Shown in pieces: positions 1-7,790 of a stretch of DNA of 14,762 bases (position 1 is the first letter of the stretch; each line of letters opens with the position of its first letter). Position numbers and translations under genes: made by a program. The stretch comes from Candidatus Portnoybacteria bacterium CG10_big_fil_rev_8_21_14_0_10_36_7 (GTDB lineage Bacteria; Patescibacteriota; Minisyncoccia; Portnoybacterales; PFDW01), in contig PFDW01000047.1 of the NCBI GenBank assembly GCA_002793835.1, forward strand, positions 1 through 14,762, given 5' to 3'. Under the pieces are notes generated by a model. That model was not told the DNA's origin. It saw nothing but the letters and a program-made list of their open reading frames with translations, and searched no databases.

Positions 1-181
1 CTTTTGCCAATAAACGTGCAATAGTAGTTTTACCAGTACCTCGAGGGCCAGTAAATAAATAAGCGTGTGCTACCTTATCGTATTTGAGTGCATTCAAAAG
101 CGTCTTAATCACATGTGCTTGACCGAATAGGTCAGAAAATGATTTAGGACGATATTTTCTATATAGTACTTGATGTTCCAT
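1..181 (-). CDS. dnaX: DNA polymerase III subunit gamma/tau, N-terminal fragment
   Basis: Clamp-loader ATPase subunit that loads the sliding clamp at the replication fork. Only the first 60 codons are in the window; the gene runs off the left edge. Visible are the family's N-terminal LYRKYRP motif (residues 6-12), FGQ (19-21), [15 protein letters not shown] with the Walker A loop GPRGTGKT (45-52), and ARLLAK. I chose the ATG at 181 because [12 protein letters not shown] aligns directly with the usual DnaX N-terminus. An in-frame ATG at 199 would add six residues (MSYALY) and cannot be excluded. There is no Shine-Dalgarno sequence. A strong terminator for the upstream operon ends about 10-20 bases before the start, so dnaX probably has its own promoter or depends on read-through. 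The identification is secure; the start is uncertain. Confidence 0.93.
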   Translation of the reverse strand, partial: MEHQVLYRKYRPKSFSDLFGQAHVIKTLLNALKYDKVAHAYLFTGPRGTGKTTIARLLAK

Positions 182-206
182 ATACAAAGCATAAGACATA
201 TTAACT

Positions 207-235
207 AAAAATAAAAGGGCCGACTAAATCGGCCC
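207..235 (-). terminator. Rho-independent terminator after the gtrA-like gene
   Basis: On the minus strand a perfect 7-bp GC-rich stem (GGGCCGA / TCGGCCC, 217-235, 5-base loop) is followed directly by TTTTATTTTT. It lies 41 bases past the stop codon of the GtrA-like gene and fits termination of that operon. Its T-tract runs almost into the dnaX start. Confidence 0.88.
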
Positions 236-265
236 ATGGTTATTGACAAAACCAAATAATAAATG

Positions 266-271
266 ATTATA
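266..271 (-). promoter_or_regulatory. possible -10 box upstream of dnaX
   Basis: A perfect TATAAT lies on the minus strand just after the gtrA-like stop codon. No good -35 box sits 16-18 bases upstream (CATAGT region). A transcript starting here would have to pass the terminator hairpin at 217-235 before reaching dnaX, so this is either a chance match or part of an attenuated leader. Weak call. Confidence 0.18.
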
Positions 272-275
272 TTCG

Positions 276-914
276 TCAAGCCTTAAATACTATGAACTTA
301 TAGCCAACAAAATTCGCAATCATAGAAAATATGACCCCAAAAATTGCACTAACTGTTGCCCACTCCTTTGTACTTAGCCAAGACGGCGAAAAAACTTTAA
401 ATATATAGGTAGAAATGCCTAAATTTACAATAAAAACAATTACGCTTACCGTAATGAACTTAGCAAACTCTGCTTTTTTATCCACGCCATTAGCTCGCTT
501 TTCGGAAAATGACCAATACCTATTCCAGAAGTAACTATTAGTTGAAGCCGTTAGGAAAGAAATACTCTTAAAATAAGAGAAACGATAATCTTCTTGCGAT
601 ATATTTAATAGAAGTATCAGAACATTAAAAACACCTATATCTAAAAATGTATTTAGAAGACCCACTTGAAAAAACTTTACTAACTGATAAATTACTAAAA
701 CCTTTCGGCCAATGAAATATCCGACCCATGAGCCGATTAATGCCAAAATTGGAAACGCTATTGGCGCAAACCAAAATAGATTTTTCACTACTTCAAAATT
801 ATCTACGTTCAATATAATTGGCCAAGCCAGCCAAGCTATCAATTCTCCTATTACTAAACTAATTATAGCTTCCTTTTTTCCAAAATGAATCGCAGGTGAT
901 TGATTAAACTCCAT
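276..914 (-). CDS. GtrA-family membrane protein with N-terminal two-helix extension
   Basis: A 212-residue integral membrane protein. The GtrA-like core starts near residue 77 (VKFFQVGLLNTFLDIGVFNVL). It includes the family pattern NSYFWNRYWSF after the second core helix and ends with NFVGYKFIVF, giving four core helices at about 79-102, 112-130, 150-172 and 187-207. Before it, residues 15-36 and 48-70 form two extra hydrophobic segments absent from classic ~120-130-residue GtrA proteins. GtrA proteins are linked to translocation of polyprenyl-phosphate-linked sugars or to surface polysaccharide decoration, which suits the two GT39-type genes at 3860-6935. Its ATG overlaps the end of the ATPase gene by 11 bases, suggesting translational coupling. 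It is the last gene before a strong terminator. The family is fairly sure; the substrate is unknown. Confidence 0.85.
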   Translation of the reverse strand: MEFNQSPAIHFGKKEAIISLVIGELIAWLAWPIILNVDNFEVVKNLFWFAPIAFPILALIGSWVGYFIGRKVLVIYQLVKFFQVGLLNTFLDIGVFNVLILLLNISQEDYRFSYFKSISFLTASTNSYFWNRYWSFSEKRANGVDKKAEFAKFITVSVIVFIVNLGISTYIFKVFSPSWLSTKEWATVSAIFGVIFSMIANFVGYKFIVFKA

Positions 915-3372
915 ATTTTTTAGTTAAACTTATATTTATTTCATTTTCAATTACATCTCGTGCTTTGCCATACTTTAATGCGGAATACTCCCGTAAACTT
1001 TTAGCCAACTCGTCATTGCCAGGTGGATAATCAATTGTATTTATATCAAATGGGGGTGAAGTTTTTCCGTTAAGTAAAAGCTTAACAGTTGCATGTCTAT
1101 TCTCTTGGTTAATTAAATCAGCTTGCGTAAATGTCGGTGCAAATTGCTTTGATAAAAATTCACCGTCGTCGGCGCTAACTCTGAACGAAACTAAAGAACC
1201 GACGTTACCAAATACTGATGCCTTAATATCATCATTTAATTGTTCTATGAATTGATGCGCCATGATTAATGATAAACGATACTTACGAGCTTCCGACAAA
1301 ATTGTTGATATTGAATTGGATGAATAATTCTGAAACTCGTCAATATACAGATAAAAATCTTTCCGCTGATTTTCATCTGGTATATCAACTCGCGATAAAG
1401 CTGAAATCAATATCTTCCCTACAATAATTAAACCCAATAAATTGGCATTAATATCCCCTAACTTACCTTTTGACAAATTAACTAGGAGAATCTTTTTGTT
1501 GTCCATAACATCTCTGAAATTGAATGCGCTATGCTCTTGCCCAATAATTGGCCTCATATAAGCGTTAGTAACAAAAACGTCGAATTTGCTAACGATATAA
1601 GGAGCAATGTTTTGGAGTGCGGCATCACCACCAGCTTTTTCCGCTTGATCTTTCCAGAAATTTTTGACAGTTATACTAAGTGTTTTTGATAATTTATATG
1701 CTCGGTACTCGGTATCTGTAAAAACCCTCATAACATTCATCAAAGTGCAACCAGATGCAGGGTCATCCATAACTAAGTGCAAAGCATTTCTAAAATACTG
1801 TTCAAACATTGGCCCACCTGTTTCTTTTAAATTATATAACTTATCAAAAATACTTAAAAGTTCATTTATAATAAAAGTTTTTTGTTCAGGATGCGCCTGA
1901 TCATATTCGAGCATATTAAGACCTATTGGACGATCAAGATTACCAGGGTCAAAATATATAAGGTCATCCATTCTTTCCTTTGGAACATAAGATAGTGCGC
2001 TTTCTGCAAACTCACCGTGTGGGTCAATGATACAGACTCCTTCACCATTTATGATATCTTGTCGCAACATTTCTTTCATAAAGCCAGACTTACCAGTACC
2101 AGTTTGCCCAATAATATATAAATGCCTGCGTCTATCATCACGTCTTAACCTTACTAAGGTGCCTTGCCCACGGTAATTATTTTTTCCGATTACCAAGCCA
2201 TCACTTGGTAAATCAGCTGGTGGAGCAGCATTGGCTGACCGAGAGAAAACCATTTTTGGAGCCTCCAAAAACCCAGTATAAAAATGAAATAAACTTGTTA
2301 ATTCTTCTGTCGATAATAACATCGACTGTTTTTTATTAAATAATCTAAACGAATAATCAAAGAATAAACCACTCAAAGCTTTACCAACTGGGCGGACTGG
2401 AGATAAGACATTATTGCCTGGTGACCCAAATTGCGTAAAAGAATTTTCTATTTGAGACAAGATTTGACCCGCCCTCATAACATCATTAGCTGAGACCAAT
2501 ATTCTTATATTGATCTCAAAAACTGGCTTATTGGCTTTTTCATCTAACAATTTAGCCATGTCTTGCTGTTGTGCGCTGATCGCAGGCTTGGGTTCATTAT
2601 TCTTGTTCTCATTAGGTCCTTTTATTGTATCAATAAAAAATAAAAAATTTTTAAACAGCTTGCTCCTGCTTGATTTAATAAACGCAAAGTCGTAATTGTT
2701 TCCCTTGGCCATTTCTTGTGCAATTTTTGCACCAAGTTGGCCAACACCTTTATCTGCTGGCGAAACAACTATTTGGATTGATGCCCCCTCACCTTTTTCC
2801 TTGAGCTGGCTCATAGCTGTTACCAGAGTATTAATCGGATCTATGTCTAGATGCTTGTAAGTTTTTATCGGTAATGCATAAGTTTTTGTCTGCATTAGAT
2901 AACTGCCCCGCGAAACTCCTGTAGGATTAAAAATGTTATAATCTTCTATTTTAATAATTGAAGCATCGGGGAAAAAGCCATAAATTTGCTTGATGATACC
3001 TTCCTCGTATTTTATTGGAATTGAAATATAAAAAGAAATTTTTTCATCACTATTTGACACAGCAATCTCAAGAGCAATAAATGGCTGACCGTACTTATAT
3101 ATCTGACCGCCTTTTTCATGCATATACCCAAATGATGCATAAAGCTGTTCCATCGTGGCAATTATGTTTTTTTCATCTTTGTGCTGTTCGTCTGCTGATT
3201 CTTTAACTGTTTTTTTAGCCAATGATATATGATACAAATTCATATTTACCGCTCTATCTACACTAGACTTATTTGCAAACATTTTATCCCAAAAAATCCA
3301 TACCAAAACGCCCATAATTATCACAGCTAAGATACCTGCAAAAAAATATAAAATTGTTAGGATCTCTACCAT
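904..3372 (-). CDS. membrane-anchored FtsK/HerA (VirD4/VirB4-like, type IV secretion-type) ATPase
   Basis: An 822-residue protein with one N-terminal membrane helix (about residues 4-27) and a large cytoplasmic part. Residues about 60-370 form a divergent N-terminal region. The motor domain begins near 400: Walker A GQTGTGKS (422-429), DPHGEF (450-455), Walker B FYLYIDEFQNY (about 673-683, acidic pair D678-E679), then SEARKYRLSLIMAHQFIEQL, a motif typical of VirD4/TraG and HerA-like pumps (Q707). Such hexameric ATPases move DNA or protein across membranes in conjugation, secretion or DNA uptake. No other type IV secretion component (VirB6, VirB8-10, relaxase) is in the window. The start is the ATG at 3372, five bases after the upstream unknown gene, with no Shine-Dalgarno. 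The superfamily is certain; whether it works in conjugation, DNA uptake or secretion cannot be told. Confidence 0.85.
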   Translation of the reverse strand: MVEILTILYFFAGILAVIIMGVLVWIFWDKMFANKSSVDRAVNMNLYHISLAKKTVKESADEQHKDEKNIIATMEQLYASFGYMHEKGGQIYKYGQPFIALEIAVSNSDEKISFYISIPIKYEEGIIKQIYGFFPDASIIKIEDYNIFNPTGVSRGSYLMQTKTYALPIKTYKHLDIDPINTLVTAMSQLKEKGEGASIQIVVSPADKGVGQLGAKIAQEMAKGNNYDFAFIKSSRSKLFKNFLFFIDTIKGPNENKNNEPKPAISAQQQDMAKLLDEKANKPVFEINIRILVSANDVMRAGQILSQIENSFTQFGSPGNNVLSPVRPVGKALSGLFFDYSFRLFNKKQSMLLSTEELTSLFHFYTGFLEAPKMVFSRSANAAPPADLPSDGLVIGKNNYRGQGTLVRLRRDDRRRHLYIIGQTGTGKSGFMKEMLRQDIINGEGVCIIDPHGEFAESALSYVPKERMDDLIYFDPGNLDRPIGLNMLEYDQAHPEQKTFIINELLSIFDKLYNLKETGGPMFEQYFRNALHLVMDDPASGCTLMNVMRVFTDTEYRAYKLSKTLSITVKNFWKDQAEKAGGDAALQNIAPYIVSKFDVFVTNAYMRPIIGQEHSAFNFRDVMDNKKILLVNLSKGKLGDINANLLGLIIVGKILISALSRVDIPDENQRKDFYLYIDEFQNYSSNSISTILSEARKYRLSLIMAHQFIEQLNDDIKASVFGNVGSLVSFRVSADDGEFLSKQFAPTFTQADLINQENRHATVKLLLNGKTSPPFDINTIDYPPGNDELAKSLREYSALKYGKARDVIENEINISLTKKYGV

Positions 3373-3377
3373 TATGA

Positions 3378-3839
3378 TTAAATTTGATCTGCTTTATGTG
3401 CTTCAAATAATTGCTGACGTAATTGATCGATGATCACGTCATGAAAACGGTCAATTAAATATGCATTATCCAATGTTCTAGCTACCGCTACTGCATGAGC
3501 AAGATTTTTTTCAAAAGCAATTGTCACAAGTGATTTAATCTGTTGATCTTCATTGAGCGACCTAAGCGCTTTAGCGTCTTGCACAACATCGTATGGAGCC
3601 ACTGCTACCGCTTGTGAGCTCTGAGAAGATAGTGCAATACTAGCGGGCGAGGCTTGTCTGTAAACCTCGGCTAATTTTTCAGCTGGAAGCTCTTCATGCC
3701 CAACTTTTAGTGATGCTTTTTTTTTATTCCAAAGCGCTTCGAGACGTTTTATTTCCTCTTCTTTCGAGACAACACTTGAAACTCCACCGCTTGAATCTAG
3801 TGGAGCATTCTCGATTGGCTCTCGATATTGATCAGACAT
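3378..3839 (-). CDS. hypothetical soluble protein, probable partner of the ATPase
   Basis: A 153-residue protein with no signal peptide or membrane segment and no motif I recognise. Residues 1-25 are polar and Ser/Gly-rich. Residues 26-50 are charged and likely helical. Residues 60-85 are Ala/Ser/Gln-rich and probably disordered. Residues 88-150 look like several amphipathic helices (for example EDQQIKSLVTIAFEKNLAHA and DRFHDVIIDQLRQQLFEAHK). It ends five bases before the ATPase start, so the two are almost certainly co-translated, and a role as cytoplasmic adaptor or regulator of the ATPase is my inference. I recall similar small proteins next to such ATPases in other Patescibacteria but could not check. 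The ATG at 3839 lies six bases after a TGATAAAAT extended -10 box, so this gene may open a new transcript that also carries the ATPase and GtrA genes. Confidence 0.75.
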   Translation of the reverse strand: MSDQYREPIENAPLDSSGGVSSVVSKEEEIKRLEALWNKKKASLKVGHEELPAEKLAEVYRQASPASIALSSQSSQAVAVAPYDVVQDAKALRSLNEDQQIKSLVTIAFEKNLAHAVAVARTLDNAYLIDRFHDVIIDQLRQQLFEAHKADQI

Positions 3840-3845
3840 GGCTTT

Positions 3846-3854
3846 ATTTTATCA
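3846..3854 (-). promoter_or_regulatory. candidate extended -10 promoter for the unknown protein / ATPase / GtrA operon
   Basis: Minus-strand TGATAAAAT (TGn plus TAAAAT) sits exactly six bases before the ATG at 3839, in the 20-base gap after the GT39 gene. At that spacing transcription would begin at or next to the start codon, giving a leaderless mRNA. No convincing -35 box is seen (TTGTAT is 20 bases upstream), as is allowed for extended -10 promoters. AT-rich sequence makes chance matches common. Confidence 0.35.
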
Positions 3855-3859
3855 CGAAA

Positions 3860-5350
3860 TTAATTTATTTGATACAACGTAATTACGATCCAACCACGAT
3901 CTCTTACGTCATCAAACCATTGCTCATCGGTTTGTTGCCAATTTTCTGGAACAGTTGGTTTTACCGCTCCAAAACCAGTCGTCCACAATACCCACACACT
4001 ATCTCCAGCACTCACTTTATTTTGTAATTTAGGCACTAAGTCAGAATTATTTAACAATGCATTCCCAGAGAAATGAAACATTTGATTAATATCATATGTG
4101 CCTGGCGAAATAAGTAATGGCCTAATTCCAGTTTCGTTATAATATTCAAAGGTAAAATAAACAAAAGTCGAGCCGATAAGTATTTTCTGACCTGATTCAT
4201 AATTATTATTGATATACAGAGAGGCACCTGCCATTCCAGGTCTATCGCTAACCCGAGTCTTAGCCCAATTATTTAAATAAAAAAAGCCACTGCTAATAAT
4301 CATGCCAATCAACAAAACATAAGCAATTTTTTTCCACTTGATTATTAATATGTCAAGCAACATAGCCCAAATCACAATATAAAAAATACCTGCAAAAATG
4401 AAATATCTATCTAAATATAATGAACGCTTAAATGATAAGGCTATTGCCAATAAAAACGGCACAACAAAAGATACAATGACAAACCACTTTGATTGACCTC
4501 CGATAGATTTTTTAAATAATACGATACTAAACAAGATGACAAAAACTAATGCAAACCCCCACAAAAAATTAGAGCCGACCAAATATCCCCAACCTGAAAT
4601 CATTTTCCACAAAGTAGCTGGGATTGAAACTGGAGTCATCTTAGGGATCCAATAGCTATCCTGAACTTGAGAAAATTGTCTTATAAAGGTAGGTAGATAT
4701 GGTAAAAAAACTAACACAGACACACCAAAGCCAACAATCATTTTTTTAATCGCTTCAATTAAGTACATTTGACGCCAGTCTTTCTTAAATAGCCAAATCA
4801 AGACGAAAGCTCCCTGTGCAGCGACAGAAAACATTAAAAAATAATGAGTCAATAAAGCCAATCCAGCAACCACTCCATAGATTGCCCAAGATATATAAGT
4901 TTTCTTCTCAAATGCTTTAAGCAATAGCCAAGACGAAAGAATGACTAAAAAAGCTCCCAGTGTATACATGCGAGCTTCTTGCGAAAACTGTATCTGGAAT
5001 GGATTTATTGCCACCAACAAAGACGCAATCAACGCTAAACGCTCACTATTAAAAGCCTTTTTTATAAATACATATAAAATCCATACTGTTAGCATCCCAA
5101 AAAACAATGAAAAGAAACGTAACGAAAACAGTGAACTACCAAATATGTAATTCCAAAATCGCAAAATAATATAATAAAATGGTGGGTGCACATCCGCAGC
5201 AATCCGATGCATCATTTCTCCCCACGGATATTTTATAAGTAATGCCGAAAAAGCTTCATCATGCCAGAGCGAGACAGCCACAAGATTATAAAAACGCAAA
5301 ACCAACCCAATCAGGATGATGCTATATAAGTAAAATATATATATTTTCAT
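3860..5350 (-). CDS. GT39-type polytopic membrane glycosyltransferase (ArnT/PMT-like)
   Basis: A 496-residue protein with about ten hydrophobic segments and a soluble C-terminal part from about residue 365. The first extracytoplasmic loop has the acidic pair of this family (LWHDEAF, D31-E32), followed by DVHPPFYY (53-60) and the RFFSLFFGML helix start. QFSQEARMY (121-129) is a second conserved element. Enzymes of this fold (GT-C, PMT_2-like) transfer a sugar from a polyprenyl-phosphate carrier to a lipid, glycan or protein on the outer side of the membrane. The acceptor and sugar cannot be deduced. It starts four bases after the end of the paralogous gene at 5355-6935 and has no Shine-Dalgarno, so translational coupling is likely. 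The family is confident; the specific function is unknown. Confidence 0.87.
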   Translation of the reverse strand: MKIYIFYLYSIILIGLVLRFYNLVAVSLWHDEAFSALLIKYPWGEMMHRIAADVHPPFYYIILRFWNYIFGSSLFSLRFFSLFFGMLTVWILYVFIKKAFNSERLALIASLLVAINPFQIQFSQEARMYTLGAFLVILSSWLLLKAFEKKTYISWAIYGVVAGLALLTHYFLMFSVAAQGAFVLIWLFKKDWRQMYLIEAIKKMIVGFGVSVLVFLPYLPTFIRQFSQVQDSYWIPKMTPVSIPATLWKMISGWGYLVGSNFLWGFALVFVILFSIVLFKKSIGGQSKWFVIVSFVVPFLLAIALSFKRSLYLDRYFIFAGIFYIVIWAMLLDILIIKWKKIAYVLLIGMIISSGFFYLNNWAKTRVSDRPGMAGASLYINNNYESGQKILIGSTFVYFTFEYYNETGIRPLLISPGTYDINQMFHFSGNALLNNSDLVPKLQNKVSAGDSVWVLWTTGFGAVKPTVPENWQQTDEQWFDDVRDRGWIVITLYQIN

Positions 5351-5354
5351 AAAT

Positions 5355-6935
5355 TTATTCTTGATAAACCGCCATTATAGGTTCACCAAATTTATTATAC
5401 TCTTTTTTTACTAATTTTGCGTCAGGGTGGTATTCAACAAATTTTGTTATATCAAAAAGAGTGGATTGGGTAAAAATTATTTGCTGATAAGGCTTAAGAA
5501 CTGTTTCGAAAGATCTTTCTGGTAAGACTAGTTGATATGGCTGTTCATAATCAAAAGTCAAAAATTCAACTGTCTGGACAGAAAAAGCATCTAGAGATAG
5601 AAAAGTGTTTTCTTTATCATTGCGCTCATTTAAATAATAACTGGCAGAAGTTAAATCAGATCTATACGCATAATATGCGTCAGGCGAATTGGCGTAAAAA
5701 TTGAAATACAGAAAATAGCTTTCTGAAAAAACTCCAAAAACAAATATTATAGCAATAATTGTAGCTGTAAGCTGACTAATAAATTTATTTTCTTTTAGCC
5801 AATTAAAAAATCTTTCAATAATAAGCGCTGGAAAAATAAACACTACAGGGAGAACCCCTGCCAAGCGCAAACCATGTGGTATGCCTTCAGCTGTTGCTAG
5901 CTCGGGAGCCAGCATAGCAAAAAACCACAACAACAATGCAACATAAACCAATCCACTACGCTTTAAGAAAATACAACCAATTGACCGCCACGATGCATAT
6001 AACAATCCAATCAAAAAAAACGGACTTAATAAAATGGGTAGAAATGGTTGCCCCGATACATTGTGACGCCAATTTAAATCTCCGCTAGTAAAAAATGATA
6101 AAGCGGTCTTTTGTGCAACGTCAATCACTGTGCCCACTAAGTCTCCGTTGTTTAATTCTTGAGAAAAAACCGAAACCTGATCTGTCCTACCATGGAGTGA
6201 GCCTGGATGCGAATAAAAATAATATCCTAGCGGAGCAACAACAATGACAGTACTAATCGTAAAAATAATGGAACTTCTTATGTATTGGCTAAGAAGTATT
6301 TTTATTTTTTCTTTACGCATGAATCTAGACCATAAATATATAATTAACAAAGCTAATAAAACAAACGGTAACATTCTATAGGAGATATAGCTGTAAAAAC
6401 CAGCACCAAAAAATATTCCTGCCATCATCGCCGAGCATTTTTCTTCTCTAACATTATCAGACTGAAACACGCGCACTAAAAAATACAAAGATAAAGTAGT
6501 AAAAAGAGGTACTAAGATTACCCTGAAACCAGTGCGAGACAATACTATATGCCAATAAGATGTTGCCAAAAAAAATGATGATAAAATTGCAATGTTTTTA
6601 TTAAACATGCGCCTGGATAGAAGATACAAGGCCACCACCTCCAAAATACCTATTGTTGCAGAAACTATGTGCAATTGTCTCACGCCAACTCCAAACAGCC
6701 AGATAGAGAACGCCTCTAAGTAGAAGAATAACCCTTCGCGACCATTACCCCTCTCAAAAAAAGGCACAATTTTTCCATGCAAAATATCTATTGCATCGAT
6801 ACCATTTGCCGCTTCGTCAGGAAACAATCCACCTGGCAATGACCTAATCTGCCAAAAACGGAAAAAAACCGCAAGCGACAATACTGATATCATTAAAATA
6901 ATAAACTTGTTCTTTTTTAGAAATGAATAAAACAT
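5355..6935 (-). CDS. second GT39-type polytopic membrane glycosyltransferase
   Basis: A 526-residue GT-C fold membrane protein, divergent from its downstream neighbour. An N-terminal helix (about 11-28) is followed by the loop LPGGLFPDEAANGIDA carrying the acidic pair D40-E41, then a REGLFFYLEAF segment (66-76). Further signatures are HPGSLHGRTDQVSVF (243-257) and APELATAEGIPHGLRLAG (343-360), which I associate with ArnT-like transferases of Patescibacteria and Chloroflexi. It probably uses a polyprenyl-phosphate-linked sugar at the outer face of the membrane. Its ATG follows the ftsQ stop codon with no gap (TAAATG), a classic stop-restart coupling arrangement. Two such transferases with a GtrA-like protein in the same gene run suggest a surface glycosylation function. 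The substrate is unknown. Confidence 0.86.
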   Translation of the reverse strand: MFYSFLKKNKFIILMISVLSLAVFFRFWQIRSLPGGLFPDEAANGIDAIDILHGKIVPFFERGNGREGLFFYLEAFSIWLFGVGVRQLHIVSATIGILEVVALYLLSRRMFNKNIAILSSFFLATSYWHIVLSRTGFRVILVPLFTTLSLYFLVRVFQSDNVREEKCSAMMAGIFFGAGFYSYISYRMLPFVLLALLIIYLWSRFMRKEKIKILLSQYIRSSIIFTISTVIVVAPLGYYFYSHPGSLHGRTDQVSVFSQELNNGDLVGTVIDVAQKTALSFFTSGDLNWRHNVSGQPFLPILLSPFFLIGLLYASWRSIGCIFLKRSGLVYVALLLWFFAMLAPELATAEGIPHGLRLAGVLPVVFIFPALIIERFFNWLKENKFISQLTATIIAIIFVFGVFSESYFLYFNFYANSPDAYYAYRSDLTSASYYLNERNDKENTFLSLDAFSVQTVEFLTFDYEQPYQLVLPERSFETVLKPYQQIIFTQSTLFDITKFVEYHPDAKLVKKEYNKFGEPIMAVYQE

Positions 6936-7790
6936 TTATTTATAATAAACTCTGCCTTCAATACGTAAATCAATATAACTTATTGAAGCGCGCTTATCTT
7001 TTATTTGTTCAATTAAAAGTTGCTTTAAATTAAGAACCTGCTGTTTTAAGTCTCTAGTAATATCAAAATATACGACCCACGCTTCATTGGTGCGCAATTC
7101 TAACTCCAAATTATTCGTGAGAATAAACTCCTTAGCTTCTACCTCTGGTAAATTTGCCTCTAAGGTATTTAAAACATCATTAACCTTTTGAAAAATAGTT
7201 GGGTCTATAACTGACGAACCAATCTTAATTTCACCATCACTATTTCTCTTTAATATCGGCAACTTTCCACCTTCAATTTCAGGGGCTGATAAATAAGCTA
7301 TCCCCTTTTTATCTAAAAAGAAGCAGCGTGATATATTGCCCAAATTTTTTATAACCTGGCAATAGAGTGCAACTGGCGATTTTTCTTGCAACTCAATTGT
7401 TACTTTATGTAACCCACTATGACCTACTTTCACATTTTCCAAAACAGGGTACTTATCAAACAGTTTACCCTTCAATTGATTAAACGAAAAAAACCAAAAA
7501 TTATCTCTTCCAATCAATTTGGCAACTTTTTCTACTGAATAATCTTTAGCTATACTCAATACAGAATTATTAATGTTCTCGCGAGCTCCACTGACTTCAA
7601 ATTCTCGTATTTTAAATACATCGGAGCATACAAATAGATAAACAAGCCCTCCTAAAATAATTGATGTTAGAACTATATAAATAATGATTTTGTTTTTAAC
7701 CAACTCGAAAAGTTTCTTTTGCTTCAACGATTTTCTTCTTTTGCCTTTATATTGAGGGCTAAATTTTGAGTTCACCTTTGAGAATCTCAT
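6936..7790 (-). CDS. ftsQ: cell division protein FtsQ/DivIB-like
   Basis: A 284-residue bitopic protein with the FtsQ/DivIB layout: a basic cytoplasmic tail (KGKRRKSLKQKK, residues 15-26), one membrane helix (about 34-54), a POTRA domain beginning VFKIREFEVSGA (58-69) and ending near 131 in HKVTIELQEKSP, then the beta domain with CFFLDKKGIAY (156-166) and a terminal YIDLRIEGRVYYK, the typical FtsQ end. FtsQ joins FtsB and FtsL in the divisome and controls septal peptidoglycan synthesis. Its ATG overlaps the serS TGA stop (ATGA), so it is probably translated by coupling to serS. It is not beside murC, murB, ftsA or ftsZ here, unlike the usual division-and-wall cluster. The sequence is divergent but the architecture is clear. 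Confidence 0.85.
   Translation of the reverse strand: MRFSKVNSKFSPQYKGKRRKSLKQKKLFELVKNKIIIYIVLTSIILGGLVYLFVCSDVFKIREFEVSGARENINNSVLSIAKDYSVEKVAKLIGRDNFWFFSFNQLKGKLFDKYPVLENVKVGHSGLHKVTIELQEKSPVALYCQVIKNLGNISRCFFLDKKGIAYLSAPEIEGGKLPILKRNSDGEIKIGSSVIDPTIFQKVNDVLNTLEANLPEVEAKEFILTNNLELELRTNEAWVVYFDITRDLKQQVLNLKQLLIEQIKDKRASISYIDLRIEGRVYYK

Noticed and set aside
243..271. Plus-strand TTGACA at 243-248 with an AT-rich region about 18 bases later, resembling a promoter
   Set aside because: No gene lies on the plus strand to the right; it would only transcribe antisense to the GtrA gene.
276..278. TGA read as glycine, as in Gracilibacteria/SR1
   Set aside because: TGA ends the GtrA-like and SerRS proteins at their expected C-termini, and no in-frame TGA interrupts any conserved gene.
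3717..3725. Nine-base A run (minus strand) in the 153-residue gene as a possible slippage or phase-variation site
   Set aside because: Similar 8-base A runs occur in mrdA in this AT-rich DNA, and the frame is intact with Lys-Lys-Lys, so nothing marks it as special.
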